Source: Candidatus Skiveiella danica
GTDB lineage: Bacteria; Pseudomonadota; Gammaproteobacteria; Burkholderiales; Burkholderiaceae_C
NCBI GenBank assembly: GCA_016721925.1
Contig: JADKHE010000013.1
Span: forward strand, 1 to 64,000
Reading direction: 5' to 3'
DNA: 64,000 nt
Of this stretch, positions 18,756 to 26,482 are shown piece after piece. The first letter of the stretch is position 1, and the number at the start of each line of letters is the position of its first letter. The translations under genes and the position numbers were made by a program. Below the pieces are notes generated by a model, which saw nothing but the letters and a program-made list of their open reading frames with translations, did not search any database and was not told the origin of the DNA.

Positions 18756-19541
18756 ATGAAAATCGCCACCTGGAATGTCAACTCCCTGAACGTGCGGCTG
18801 CCGCAGGTGCTGGACTGGCTGGCCGCGCAGCCGTCGGATGCGCCGGTGGATGTGCTGGCGCTGCAGGAGCTCAAGCTCACCGACGACAAGTTCCCTGCCA
18901 TGGCCTTCCAGGAGGCCGGCTATGCTGCCCAATGGTTCGGCCAGAAGACCTACAACGGCGTGGCCCTGATCAGCCGGCAGCCCGCCTCCGACGTGGTGAA
19001 GAACATCCCCGGCTTTGCGGACGACATGGCCCGCGTGATCACCGCCACCATCGCAGGGGTTCGGGTGATCGGCGCCTATTTCCCCAATGGCCAGGAGCCC
19101 GGCTCGGACAAGTTTGCCTACAAGATGCGCTGGCTGGACGCCCTGCGCGAATGGGTGCGCGCCGAGCTGGCGGCCCACCCGAAGCTGGTGCTGCTGGGAG
19201 ACTACAACATCACCTTCGACGACCTGGATGTCTGGGACCCGGTGGGCCTGGCCGGCACGATCCACTGCACCGACGAAGAACGCACCCACCTGCGCGCCCT
19301 GATCGGCCTGGGTCTGACCGACTCATACCGGCTGTTTGCCCAGCCCGAAAAGAGCTACAGCTGGTGGGACTACCGCATGCTCGGTTTCCAGAAGAACCGC
19401 GGCATGCGCATCGACCACATCCTGGTCAGCGAAGCATTGAAGCCGCTGGCGCGCGCCTGCACGATCGACCGGGCGCCGCGCAAGAACCCGCAGCCAAGCG
19501 ACCACGCGCCCGTCATCGTGACGCTGGACTTGCCGGGATAA
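18756..19541 (+). CDS. xth: Exodeoxyribonuclease III
   Basis: An AP endonuclease and 3'-5' exonuclease of base-excision repair. The intact 261-residue protein shows all metal and active-site motifs of the endonuclease/exonuclease/phosphatase fold: MKIATWNVNSLNVRL (Asn), LALQELKLTDDKFP (Glu), IGAYFPNGQEPGSDKFAYK (Tyr), VLLGDYNITFDDLDVWDP (Asp and Asn), SYSWWDYRMLGFQKNRGMRI (Trp, Asp) and the end PSDHAPVIVTLDL (Asp-His). It is transcribed alone and converges on ntrC, with repeat copy D between them. Confidence 0.95.
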   Translation: MKIATWNVNSLNVRLPQVLDWLAAQPSDAPVDVLALQELKLTDDKFPAMAFQEAGYAAQWFGQKTYNGVALISRQPASDVVKNIPGFADDMARVITATIAGVRVIGAYFPNGQEPGSDKFAYKMRWLDALREWVRAELAAHPKLVLLGDYNITFDDLDVWDPVGLAGTIHCTDEERTHLRALIGLGLTDSYRLFAQPEKSYSWWDYRMLGFQKNRGMRIDHILVSEALKPLARACTIDRAPRKNPQPSDHAPVIVTLDLPG

Positions 19542-19546
19542 CTCCT

Positions 19547-19605
19547 GATTTCATAGCTTTAAACGACCCATCCACGCTGGGGAATGGCCAAATAAGCTTG
19601 AAATC
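19547..19605 (+). repeat. intergenic palindromic repeat, copy D (best-formed copy)
   Basis: A 59-base imperfect palindrome: outer arms GATTTCATAGCTT and AAGCTTGAAATC pair with one bulge, and inner arms GACCCATCC and GGGAATGGCC pair around ACGCTG. It lies between the convergent xth and ntrC genes and touches the ntrC stop codon, so it may also end transcription, although no U-run follows. Confidence 0.75.
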
Positions 19606-21133
19606 ACTCCAGGCCCAGCTCCTGGATCTTGCGCGTGATGGTGTTGCGGCCGATGCCCAGCTTTTGCGCGGCCTCGATGCGGCGGCCGCGGGTGCTGGCC
19701 AGCGCCGCGAGGATCAGCTTGGATTCAAAACGGCGGGTGAGTGCGTCCCACACATCGTGGCGCCCCGACGCCAGCAGCGCGTTGGCCTCCACTTCGAGGC
19801 CATGCTCCCAGGCCTCGTCGGCCGAGCCGGCGGGCCGGCCCAGCGCCGTGCCGGATACCGTCGCCGGAGCCTGGCTGCTCGCCGGTGCGGCGAGACCTTC
19901 GTCCGCACGGGCGGGGCTGGCCGCGGGGGGCGCGACAACCGCCTGGGCCATGGGTGCAGGCACGGGTTCATCGCCCAGCACCTCCGGCGGCAAGTCCTTC
20001 TCTTCGATCATCTGCGCCGGCGCCATCACGGTCAGCCAGTGGCAGATGTTTTCCAGCTGGCGCACGTTGCCGGGAAAGCCGAAAGTCCCGAGCCGGGCCA
20101 CGGCCGCATCGGAAATGCGCTTGGGCTCCACGCCGAGCTGACGGGCGCTCTGCTGCAGGAAATGGCGCGTCAGCATGGGAATGTCTTCGCGCCGATCGGT
20201 CAGGCGCGGCAGGCGCAGGCGGATCACGTTGAGGCGGTGGAACAGGTCCTCGCGGAAACCGCCCTCGCGCACGCGCTGCTCCAGGTCCTGGTGGGTGGCC
20301 GCGATCACGCGCACATTGGCCTTGACCGCGCTGTGCCCGCCCACGCGGTAGAAACTGCCGTCCGACAGCACGCGCAGCAAGCGCGTCTGCAGGTCGAACG
20401 GCATGTCGCCGATTTCGTCCAGGAACAGGGTGCCGCCATCGGCCTGCTCGAACCGGCCCCGGCGCATGGTCTGCGCGCCGGTGAAGGCCCCGCGCTCGTG
20501 GCCGAACAGCTCGGACTCCAGCAAATCTTTCGGGATGGCCGCGGTGTTGATGGCGACAAATGGGCCGCTGGCGCGCTGGGAATGCTTGTGCAGCGCGCGC
20601 GCCACCAACTCCTTGCCGGAACCGGACTCGCCGGTGATCAGCACCGTGACGTTGCTCTGCGACAGGCGGCCGATGGCCCGGAACACGTCCTGCATCGCCG
20701 GCGCCTGCCCCAGCATCTCGGGCGTCGCGCCCATGCGCTCCTCGGCCACTTCCTCGCGCTGGCTTTCCTCGACGGCGCGCCGGATCAGTTCCACCGCCTT
20801 GGGCAGATCGAAGGGTTTGGGCAGGTACTCGAAGGCGCCGCCCTGGAAGGCGGAGACGGCGCTGTCGAGGTCCGAGAACGCCGTCATGATGATCACGGGC
20901 AAGCCGGGCAGTTTTTCCTTGACCTTGCCCAGCAGGTCCAGGCCAGAGCCCCCCGGCATGCGGATGTCGCTGACCAGCACCTGCGGACCGCCCTCGTCTC
21001 CCGCGGCTTCCAGGGCCTGGAGCACTTCGCGCGGGTTGGTGAAGCTGCGGGTGGGAAGGCCATCGCGCAGCAGGGCCTTCTCCAGCACGAAGCGGATCGA
21101 TTGGTCATCATCAACTATCCAGATCGGCTTCAT
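19604..21133 (-). CDS. ntrC: Nitrogen regulation response regulator NtrC (sigma-54 activator)
   Basis: Phosphorylated by NtrB, it activates sigma-54 promoters of nitrogen-assimilation genes. Receiver domain: WIVDDDQSIRF, phosphorylation site Asp56 in VSDIRMPGG, and Lys in LPKPFDL. The AAA+ domain follows with Walker A TGESGSGKELVARAL, the sigma-54 contact loop ERGAFTGAQ, Walker B GGTLFLDEIGDMP and the arginine finger region GFREDLFHRLNVIRLRLP. A Pro/Ala-rich linker of about 60 residues comes next. The Fis-type helix-turn-helix ends the protein (GIGRNTITRKIQELGLE). Length 509, slightly long because of the linker. It ends the operon with ntrB, 27 bases downstream. Confidence 0.96.
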   Translation of the reverse strand: MKPIWIVDDDQSIRFVLEKALLRDGLPTRSFTNPREVLQALEAAGDEGGPQVLVSDIRMPGGSGLDLLGKVKEKLPGLPVIIMTAFSDLDSAVSAFQGGAFEYLPKPFDLPKAVELIRRAVEESQREEVAEERMGATPEMLGQAPAMQDVFRAIGRLSQSNVTVLITGESGSGKELVARALHKHSQRASGPFVAINTAAIPKDLLESELFGHERGAFTGAQTMRRGRFEQADGGTLFLDEIGDMPFDLQTRLLRVLSDGSFYRVGGHSAVKANVRVIAATHQDLEQRVREGGFREDLFHRLNVIRLRLPRLTDRREDIPMLTRHFLQQSARQLGVEPKRISDAAVARLGTFGFPGNVRQLENICHWLTVMAPAQMIEEKDLPPEVLGDEPVPAPMAQAVVAPPAASPARADEGLAAPASSQAPATVSGTALGRPAGSADEAWEHGLEVEANALLASGRHDVWDALTRRFESKLILAALASTRGRRIEAAQKLGIGRNTITRKIQELGLE

Positions 21134-21160
21134 GGTGCGGGCGTCCCTTTGGTCTGACTG

Positions 21161-22231
21161 TTATGGCAACGGAATCAACAACTTGAAATCCGTCCGGCCC
21201 GGCACACTGTCACACTCGATCAGGCCATGGTGCTGCTGCACGAACGTCTGTGCCAGCGTCAGCCCCAGGCCGGAACCCCCTTCGCGCCCCGACACCAGCG
21301 GGTAGAAAATGCGGTCCTTGATCGAGTCTGGCACGCCAGGCCCGTTGTCAATGACATGCAATTCCAGTGCCAGGCGATAGCGCTGCTTGCCAAAGGTGAC
21401 CTGGCGCAGGACGCGGGTTCGGAAAATGATCTCCGCATCACCGGCGGCGATGCGCTCGCCGAGAACCTGCGCCGCGTTGTGGGTGAGGTTGAGCACCGCC
21501 TGGATCAGCTGCTCGCGGTCGCCACGGAACTCAGGGATCGACGTGTCGTAGTCGCGCACCACCTTCAGGCCCTTGGGAAACTCGGCCAGGATCAGTGAGC
21601 GCACCCGCTCGCACACCTCGTGAATGTTGACGTCGCCCACGACGTGCGGCCGGCGGTGCGGCGCCAGCAGACGGTCCACCAGGGTCTGCAGCCGGTCGGC
21701 CTCGCGGATGATGACCTGGGTGTACTCGGTCATCTCGGGCGAGTCCATCTCCATTTCGAGCAACTGTGCCGCCCCGCGGATGCCGCCCAGCGGGTTCTTG
21801 ATCTCGTGGGCCAGGTTGCGGATCAGCTCCTTGTTGGCCTGCGCCTGGTCGATCAGGCGCTCCTCGCGGTCCTGACGCGCCTGCGCCTCCAGCGGCAGCA
21901 TTTCGATGATGATTTCGCCAGGGCGCTCGGTCTGGGCCACGATCACATGCACCGGCAGGGGTTCGCGTTGCTGCCGAAGCAGCATCGCGTCGTAGCGCAG
22001 CGCGGCAAATTCATTGTCGTTGGCACTGGTCAGCGCACTGGACAACACCTGCGGCTGCGCGAAGCTGTCAGGAAAGTGGGAACCTTCGATGCTGCGGCGA
22101 GACTGGCCCATGGCATCTTCCAGCGCGGCGTTGGCAAACAGCGCGACGCCGTCGCTGCGCACCACAGCCACCAGCGTGGCCAGCAGATCAAAGGCGAGAA
22201 ACCGGGACGGGTTGGGGGTCAGCGGGGTCAA
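21161..22231 (-). CDS. ntrB: Nitrogen regulation histidine kinase NtrB
   Basis: A cytosolic kinase/phosphatase that, under PII control, sets NtrC phosphorylation. The N-terminal 120 residues form a PAS-like sensor (LLATLVAVVRSDGVALFANA). The H-box is NLAHEIKNPLGGIRGAAQLL, with the phosphorylated His at residue 142. The ATP lid region has the N-box QAVLNLTHNAAQ, G1 VIDNGPGVPDSIKDRIF and G2 GREGGSGLGLTLAQTFVQQH. There are no membrane segments, as expected. Length 356. The gene lies five bases after the periplasmic protein gene and directly before ntrC. Confidence 0.95.
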   Translation of the reverse strand: MTPLTPNPSRFLAFDLLATLVAVVRSDGVALFANAALEDAMGQSRRSIEGSHFPDSFAQPQVLSSALTSANDNEFAALRYDAMLLRQQREPLPVHVIVAQTERPGEIIIEMLPLEAQARQDREERLIDQAQANKELIRNLAHEIKNPLGGIRGAAQLLEMEMDSPEMTEYTQVIIREADRLQTLVDRLLAPHRRPHVVGDVNIHEVCERVRSLILAEFPKGLKVVRDYDTSIPEFRGDREQLIQAVLNLTHNAAQVLGERIAAGDAEIIFRTRVLRQVTFGKQRYRLALELHVIDNGPGVPDSIKDRIFYPLVSGREGGSGLGLTLAQTFVQQHHGLIECDSVPGRTDFKLLIPLP

Positions 22232-22236
22232 GCAAA

Positions 22237-22779
22237 CTATTTTGCCCCAGATGCGGGCGCGGCCGTCGCAACCGGCGCCGCCCCGGCGGACGCTGGCGCG
22301 GGCGCGGGCGAACGACCCAGTTCACGCCGGATGCCGGCGATGTCGCTCTCGTTGCGGGCAATGGCGGCCTTGAGCTCGGCCACACGGTCGAGGTATTTCT
22401 GGTGGTTGCGGCTTTCAATGCCCTGATGATCGGGCTTGCCGTCCTTGTACTCGGCCAACAGTTCGGCACGCCGGGCCTCGGCCCGCTTGAGTTCCGCCTC
22501 CAGAACGCCACGAGCGTCCGAGTCCCGCGCACGCTGATCGTTGGCGTCGACTTTCTGGACCGCGCTGCCAGTGGCCACGGGCGCCGAGGGCGCTGGCGAT
22601 CTGACCGCCGTGCCGGCAATCACACTGACATTGCCCTCGATCTGCTTGCAGTTCCTGGTCTTCGCGACCGTCTGGTCGTTGGTGTATTCGTTGTTGCCGC
22701 AGCGGTAAACGCGATCCTGCGCCAGGGTGCCGGAAGCGCCTGTCAAGACAACCAGGGAAGTCAGAAGTGCGTATTTCAA
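22237..22779 (-). CDS. exported coiled-coil protein in the gln operon
   Basis: A 180-residue protein with a signal peptide (MKYALLTSLVVLTGASGTLA). The mature start QDRVYRCGNNEYTND resembles the short DUF4124-like domain with two cysteines (CGNNEYTND...RNCKQIEG). A charged helical segment follows (EAELKRAEARRAELLAEYKD; YLDRVAELKAAIARNESDIA), likely a coiled coil, and the tail is rich in Ala and Pro. It sits between glnA and ntrB. Its position suggests co-transcription, but its link to nitrogen control is unknown. Confidence 0.75.
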   Translation of the reverse strand: MKYALLTSLVVLTGASGTLAQDRVYRCGNNEYTNDQTVAKTRNCKQIEGNVSVIAGTAVRSPAPSAPVATGSAVQKVDANDQRARDSDARGVLEAELKRAEARRAELLAEYKDGKPDHQGIESRNHQKYLDRVAELKAAIARNESDIAGIRRELGRSPAPAPASAGAAPVATAAPASGAK

Positions 22780-22868
22780 GTCAATTCCTCACCTGCGCCA
22801 TCAAGCGGCGGGGGACCAAGTATCGGACAAACGCCGAACTTAGCAAAATGCCCCCCTATTTCCCCATG

Positions 22869-22895
22869 AAAAAGGGCGGCTTGCGCCGCCCTTTT
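22869..22895 (-). terminator. rho-independent terminator after glnA
   Basis: On the minus strand, arms AAAAGGGCGGC and GCCGCCCTTTTT flank a short loop (GCAA), giving an 11-bp GC-rich stem with a T run on the minus strand. It lies 21 bases downstream of the glnA stop and would separate most glnA transcripts from ntrBC. Confidence 0.8.
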
Positions 22896-22915
22896 GAAAC
22901 CAATCGCAACAGGGT

Positions 22916-24331
22916 TTACAGCGAATAGTACATGTCGAATTCAACCGGGTGCACCGCCATGCGGAAGCGCGTGACTTCGCTCATCTTGAGTTCGATGTAG
23001 GCGTCGAGCATGGTGTCGGTGAACACGCCGCCCTTGGTCAGGAAGGCGCGGTCCTTGTCCAGATGCTCCAGCGCCTGATCCAGGCTGTGGCAGACGGTCG
23101 GCACCAGCTTGTCTTCCTCCGGCGGCAGGTGGTAGAGGTCCTTGGTGGCGGCTTCGCCCGGATGGATCTTGTTTTCCACGCCGTCCAGACCCGCCATCAG
23201 CAGGGCCGCAAAGCCCAGGTAGGGGTTCATCAGGGGATCGGGGAAGCGGGCCTCGACGCGGCGCCCCTTCGGGTTGGCCACGAACGGGATGCGGATCGAA
23301 GCCGAGCGGTTCTTGGCCGAATAGGCGAGCTTCACCGGCGCCTCGAAATGCGGCACCAGGCGCTTGTAGCTGTTGGTGCCGGGGTTGGTGATCGCGTTCA
23401 GCGCGCGGGCGTGCTTGATGATGCCGCCGATGTAGTACAGGGCAAACTCGGACAGGCCGGCATAGCCATCGCCGGCGAACAGGTTCTTGCCGTCTTTCCA
23501 CACCGACTGGTGCACGTGCATGCCGGAACCGTTGTCGCCGTGGTAGGGCTTGGGCATGAAGGTGGCGGTCTTGCCGTAGGCATTGGCCACGTTCTGGATC
23601 ACGTACTTCTGCATCATGGTCCAGTCGGCGCGCTCCACCAGGGTGGAGAACTTGGTGCCGATTTCGTTCTGGCCGGCGCCCGCCACTTCGTGGTGGAACA
23701 CTTCGACCGGGATGCCCAGGGATTCGAGCACCAGCGACATCTCGGCGCGCATGTCTTGCGTGCTGTCGACGGGCGGCACGGGGAAATAGCCGCCCTTGAC
23801 CGTCGGACGATGGCCGCGGTTGCCGCCTTCGAGCTTGGCGCCGGTGTTCCAGGGGGCTTCGTACTCTTCGATCTCGTAGAACGTGTTGCTCGGCTCGGTG
23901 CTCCAGCGCACGTTGTCAAAAATGAAGAACTCGGGCTCGGGGCCGAAGAAGGCCGTGTCGCCGATGCCGGAGGCCTTGAGGTAGGCCTCGGCGCGCTTGG
24001 CAATGGAGCGCGGATCGCGGTCGTAGGACTTGCCGTCGGCGGGCTCGACCACGTCGCAGTTCATGATCAGCGTCGACTCTTCGAAGAACGGATCGATGTT
24101 GGCCGTCGCCGGATCGGGCATCAGCAACATGTCGGAGGCTTCGATGCCCTTCCAGCCAGCGATGGACGAGCCGTCGAAGGCGTGGCCGCTGCTGAACTTG
24201 TCTTCGTCGAAATGCGACACCGGCACGGTCACGTGCTGCTGCTTGCCGCGGGTATCGGTGAAACGGAAATCAACGAACTTGACTTCGTTGTCTTTCACCA
24301 TGGTCATGACGTCGGCGACGGTCTTTGCCAT
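22916..24331 (-). CDS. glnA: Glutamine synthetase, type I
   Basis: Makes glutamine from glutamate, ammonia and ATP; a dodecamer in the cytosol. The intact 471-residue protein starts MAKTVADVMTMVKDNEVKFV after a good ribosome site (AGGAG). Diagnostic motifs are DGSSIAGWKGIEASDMLLMP, EPEFFIFDNVRW (metal Glu residues), GGYFPVPPVDSTQDMR, HHEVAGAGQNEIG, MPKPYHGDNGSGMHVHQS (ATP/His), NPGTNSYKRLVP and NRSASIRIP. The stretch KDLYHLPPEED around residue 400 contains the Tyr that is adenylylated in GSI-beta enzymes. NtrC sites and a sigma-54 promoter lie upstream. Confidence 0.97.
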   Translation of the reverse strand: MAKTVADVMTMVKDNEVKFVDFRFTDTRGKQQHVTVPVSHFDEDKFSSGHAFDGSSIAGWKGIEASDMLLMPDPATANIDPFFEESTLIMNCDVVEPADGKSYDRDPRSIAKRAEAYLKASGIGDTAFFGPEPEFFIFDNVRWSTEPSNTFYEIEEYEAPWNTGAKLEGGNRGHRPTVKGGYFPVPPVDSTQDMRAEMSLVLESLGIPVEVFHHEVAGAGQNEIGTKFSTLVERADWTMMQKYVIQNVANAYGKTATFMPKPYHGDNGSGMHVHQSVWKDGKNLFAGDGYAGLSEFALYYIGGIIKHARALNAITNPGTNSYKRLVPHFEAPVKLAYSAKNRSASIRIPFVANPKGRRVEARFPDPLMNPYLGFAALLMAGLDGVENKIHPGEAATKDLYHLPPEEDKLVPTVCHSLDQALEHLDKDRAFLTKGGVFTDTMLDAYIELKMSEVTRFRMAVHPVEFDMYYSL

Positions 24332-24378
24332 CAGATTCTCCTGGTTGGAAGGTTGTTAAGAATTCAGTTCGGGAGCGG

Positions 24379-24400
24379 GAATGCAGGTTCTGTGCCAAAC
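24379..24400 (-). promoter_or_regulatory. sigma-54 promoter of glnA
   Basis: Minus-strand reading TTTGGCACAGAACCTGCATT fits the sigma-54 consensus TGGCAC-N5-TTGCA with one mismatch. It is placed about 50 bases before the glnA ATG, and two NtrC sites lie about 110-150 bases further upstream. I infer that this is the nitrogen-regulated promoter. Confidence 0.75.
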
Positions 24401-24499
24401 AGTCGACCCGCTGTCCCGCGGACCATTGCGCATTTTGCCCTGAGTTCGCGCGCCGCAAATGGATCGACATTCATCCAGATCAACATTTCTCGTTTTGAG

Positions 24500-24516
24500 T
24501 GCACCGAATCTGTGCA
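24500..24516. promoter_or_regulatory. NtrC-binding site 1
   Basis: TGCACCGAATCTGTGCA is a 17-base near-palindrome that matches the enteric NtrC consensus TGCACC-N5-GGTGCA at all but one position. It lies about 110 bases upstream of the sigma-54 promoter, as for glnA enhancers. Confidence 0.75.
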
Positions 24517-24524
24517 CTGCTGGA

Positions 24525-24541
24525 CGCACCACTTTGGCGCA
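24525..24541. promoter_or_regulatory. NtrC-binding site 2
   Basis: CGCACCACTTTGGCGCA matches the same 17-base consensus with the inner spacing kept and A-to-G changes in the half sites. It is centred 25 bases from site 1, close to the last codons of the MoaB/CinA-like gene. Weaker than site 1, but the pair arrangement supports it. Confidence 0.6.
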
Positions 24542-25584
24542 CTACTGATTTCGCACCAGTTCGGGGCCCAGCTTGACGTCAAACGCCTTCAGGCCCTGCA
24601 GCAAGGCCGCCCAGGCCGGCGCCACGCCGACCGGTGCGCCCTTCACACCCAGTTCAATGTGGCGACCGTATTCCCGATGATCGACACTGGGCAGGCTGAA
24701 CACCCGGATGCCCGGATGCTCCCGCTCGATCGCCTCCATCAGTGGCGTCAAGGTGGCCTCCATCGTGCCAAACACGATGACGGACCGCTCCAGCCAGGCG
24801 CCCGTTGCGAACCGGTGCGGGTACAGCGTGTCGAGCACCCATTCGACCATCGGCCAGGCCATCACCGGAAAGCCGGGCACGAAGTGGATGCCACCACGCT
24901 CGCCCACCGCGTGTGGCTCGCTGCCCCCCGAGGGGGCCTTCGCGCCTTGGGGCGGCCCGGCGGCACTCATGTCGCCCCCACGTTCGCCCACTACGTGTGG
25001 CTCGCTGCCCCCAGGGGGGCCTTCACGCCTTGGGGCGGCACGGCGGCGCTCATGTCCGGTGGTGGCGGGTAGCAGCTGAACCCCGGGATCTTGTTGTACG
25101 GGTTCGGGATGATCTGCGCACCCGCCGGGAATACGCCCATGTTCAGGCGGTGTGCGTTGTCAGGCCGCTCAGGCTCGTAGGGCTTGCCCTGCTCGCGCGC
25201 GATGTCCTGCATGCGCTCCAGGATCAGCGCGGCGGCTTCGGGGTGAAGCACCAGATCGACGCCCAGCGCGCGCGCCGCACACTGGCGGGTGTGGTCGTCC
25301 GGTGTGGCACCGATGCCCCCCGTGGAGAACACCACATCGCCCGAGGCAAAGGCCCGCTGCAGGGCCGCCGTGATGCGCACCGGCGAATCGCCGACGTACT
25401 CCGCCCAGCCCAGCGACAGGCCGCGCGCGCCGAGCAGTTCAATGATCTTGGGCAAGTGCTTGTCCGCACGCTTTCCCGAGAGGATTTCGTCACCGATGAC
25501 GATCAGGCCGAACGTGCCCACCGGTTCAGGGTGCAGGGAAGGCGGAGGACGAGGCTGTGGCGGGGGGGTGGGCGCTGGGTTCAT
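24542..25584 (-). CDS. Molybdopterin-binding (MoaB/CinA-N type) protein interrupted by a duplicated repeat
   Basis: A protein of the MoaB/MogA/CinA N-terminal fold. N-terminal half: GLIVIGDEILSGKRADKHLP, VFSTGGIGATPDDHTRQCAA and GVFPAGAQIIPNPYNKIPGF. C-terminal half: HFVPGFPVMAWPMVEWVLDT, VIVFGTMEATLTPLMEAIE and VGVAPAWAALLQGLKAFDVK. Relatives have NPxxxxPGF joined directly to GVHFVPGFP. Here two copies of an 80-base repeat lie between them (24885-25075). The first reading stops at TAG in the second copy (24991), but one added base would give a continuous frame through both copies with about 55 extra residues (GGSEPHAVGERGG type). It overlaps the EI24 gene by 59 bases. Probable role in cofactor or nucleotide metabolism is not known for this subfamily. 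Confidence 0.75.
24885..25075 (-). repeat. tandem pair of an about 80-bp GC-rich repeat inside a gene
   Basis: Two copies, about 24892-24975 and 24982-25062, share TCGCCCACNNCGTGTGGCTC, then GCTGCCCCC..GGGGGCCTTC, CGCCTTGGGGCGGC and CGGCGGC.CTCATGTC. Each contains a hairpin of C and G runs. Differences of one base in the C/G runs put the copies in different frames. Similar sequences occur between genes in Comamonadaceae as far as I recall; here they lie within a coding region. Confidence 0.75.
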
Positions 25585-26428
25585 CCCCCAATGCTAGCGG
25601 CTCCAGGATGGAGGCCGGCGCAGGCGGGATGCCCTGCGTGGCGCGCAGCTTCTCCAGGGCAGCCAGCCCATAGTGCGCGAACCACAGCGACGAGAAGGCA
25701 AACACCAGCGTGTAGATCCAGATCGCCACCGGCGCCAGGATGACGAACGCAGCCGCAAACAGCGTGCCCGACGCCCAGACCACACTGGGCGCGGCGCCCA
25801 GATAACCCGTCAGGATGCCAATGCCCAGCAACCAGCCGCGGTGCTCGCGGATGAGGGCAACCCGCTCGGCTTTGCTTGCATGGTCCGCCAGCACATCGAA
25901 GCTCATCACCCGGTAGGTCAGCCAGCCCCAGATCAGCGGCGGCAACACCAGGATCAGCGGCGGCACCAGCCACAGCGGAAGGGACACGATGAGGGCCAAG
26001 AGGGCCAGCAGCGTGGAGCCCGCCGACCACAGCAGACTGAACAGCAAGGAGCCGCCGCGCTTGCGCTCCAGATGCGGAAAGCGCCGCTCGGCCACCAGCG
26101 CCACCAGCGCCGGCGTCATGAGCGCCGCCACGATCAGCAGCGCCACTAGCACGATGACCGGCGTCACGGCGAAGATCACGATCAGCGGGGCCAGCACGGT
26201 CTTGAGCTTGCCGGCTCCCAGGCCTTCCAGCCAGCCCCACAGCCGGGTTATCCAGGCGGAGGACTCCAGCGTCACGCGCACCCACTCGAGCGCGGGATCC
26301 CAGTAGAAGTAGCCCAGGCCCAGGGCCAGGGCCACCATGATCACCAGCGGCAGGAACGACAGGGCGATGACGCGCGGGTGCATGCAATACGCGGCGGCGC
26401 GCCAGAAGGAATCAAGCAGCAGGGTCAT
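25526..26428 (-). CDS. EI24 (CysZ-like) family membrane protein
   Basis: A 300-residue integral membrane protein. About seven hydrophobic stretches are visible, for example FLPLVIMVALALGLGYFYW, LIVIFAVTPVIVLVALLIVA, LLALLALIVSLPLWLVPPLI and LFAAAFVILAPVAIWIYTLV. The family-typical stretch is LPPLIWGWLTYRVMSFDVL followed by the DHAS motif region and RALIREHR-like residues (ERVALIREHRGWLLGIG). This fits the EI24/CysZ domain, whose best-known member is a sulfate transporter; a sulfate role is not shown here. It is 54 bases after the sterol-desaturase gene and overlaps the next gene, so it belongs to the same transcription unit. Confidence 0.75.
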   Translation of the reverse strand: MTLLLDSFWRAAAYCMHPRVIALSFLPLVIMVALALGLGYFYWDPALEWVRVTLESSAWITRLWGWLEGLGAGKLKTVLAPLIVIFAVTPVIVLVALLIVAALMTPALVALVAERRFPHLERKRGGSLLFSLLWSAGSTLLALLALIVSLPLWLVPPLILVLPPLIWGWLTYRVMSFDVLADHASKAERVALIREHRGWLLGIGILTGYLGAAPSVVWASGTLFAAAFVILAPVAIWIYTLVFAFSSLWFAHYGLAALEKLRATQGIPPAPASILEPLALGDEPSAHPPATASSSAFPAP

Positions 26429-26482
26429 GGCGCAAGCATAGCGCGGGGCCCCGTCGGGTCAAGCAGCGGGGCCATTGCCCGA

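Noticed and set aside
18746..21157. An 800-codon open frame on the plus strand covering xth and the antisense of ntrC
   Set aside because: Same reason: the real genes xth and ntrC explain the DNA, and the translation is low-complexity His/Arg/Ala-rich.
22949..25072. A 700-codon open frame on the plus strand opposite glnA
   Set aside because: glnA is intact on the minus strand, and the antisense product has no family resemblance.
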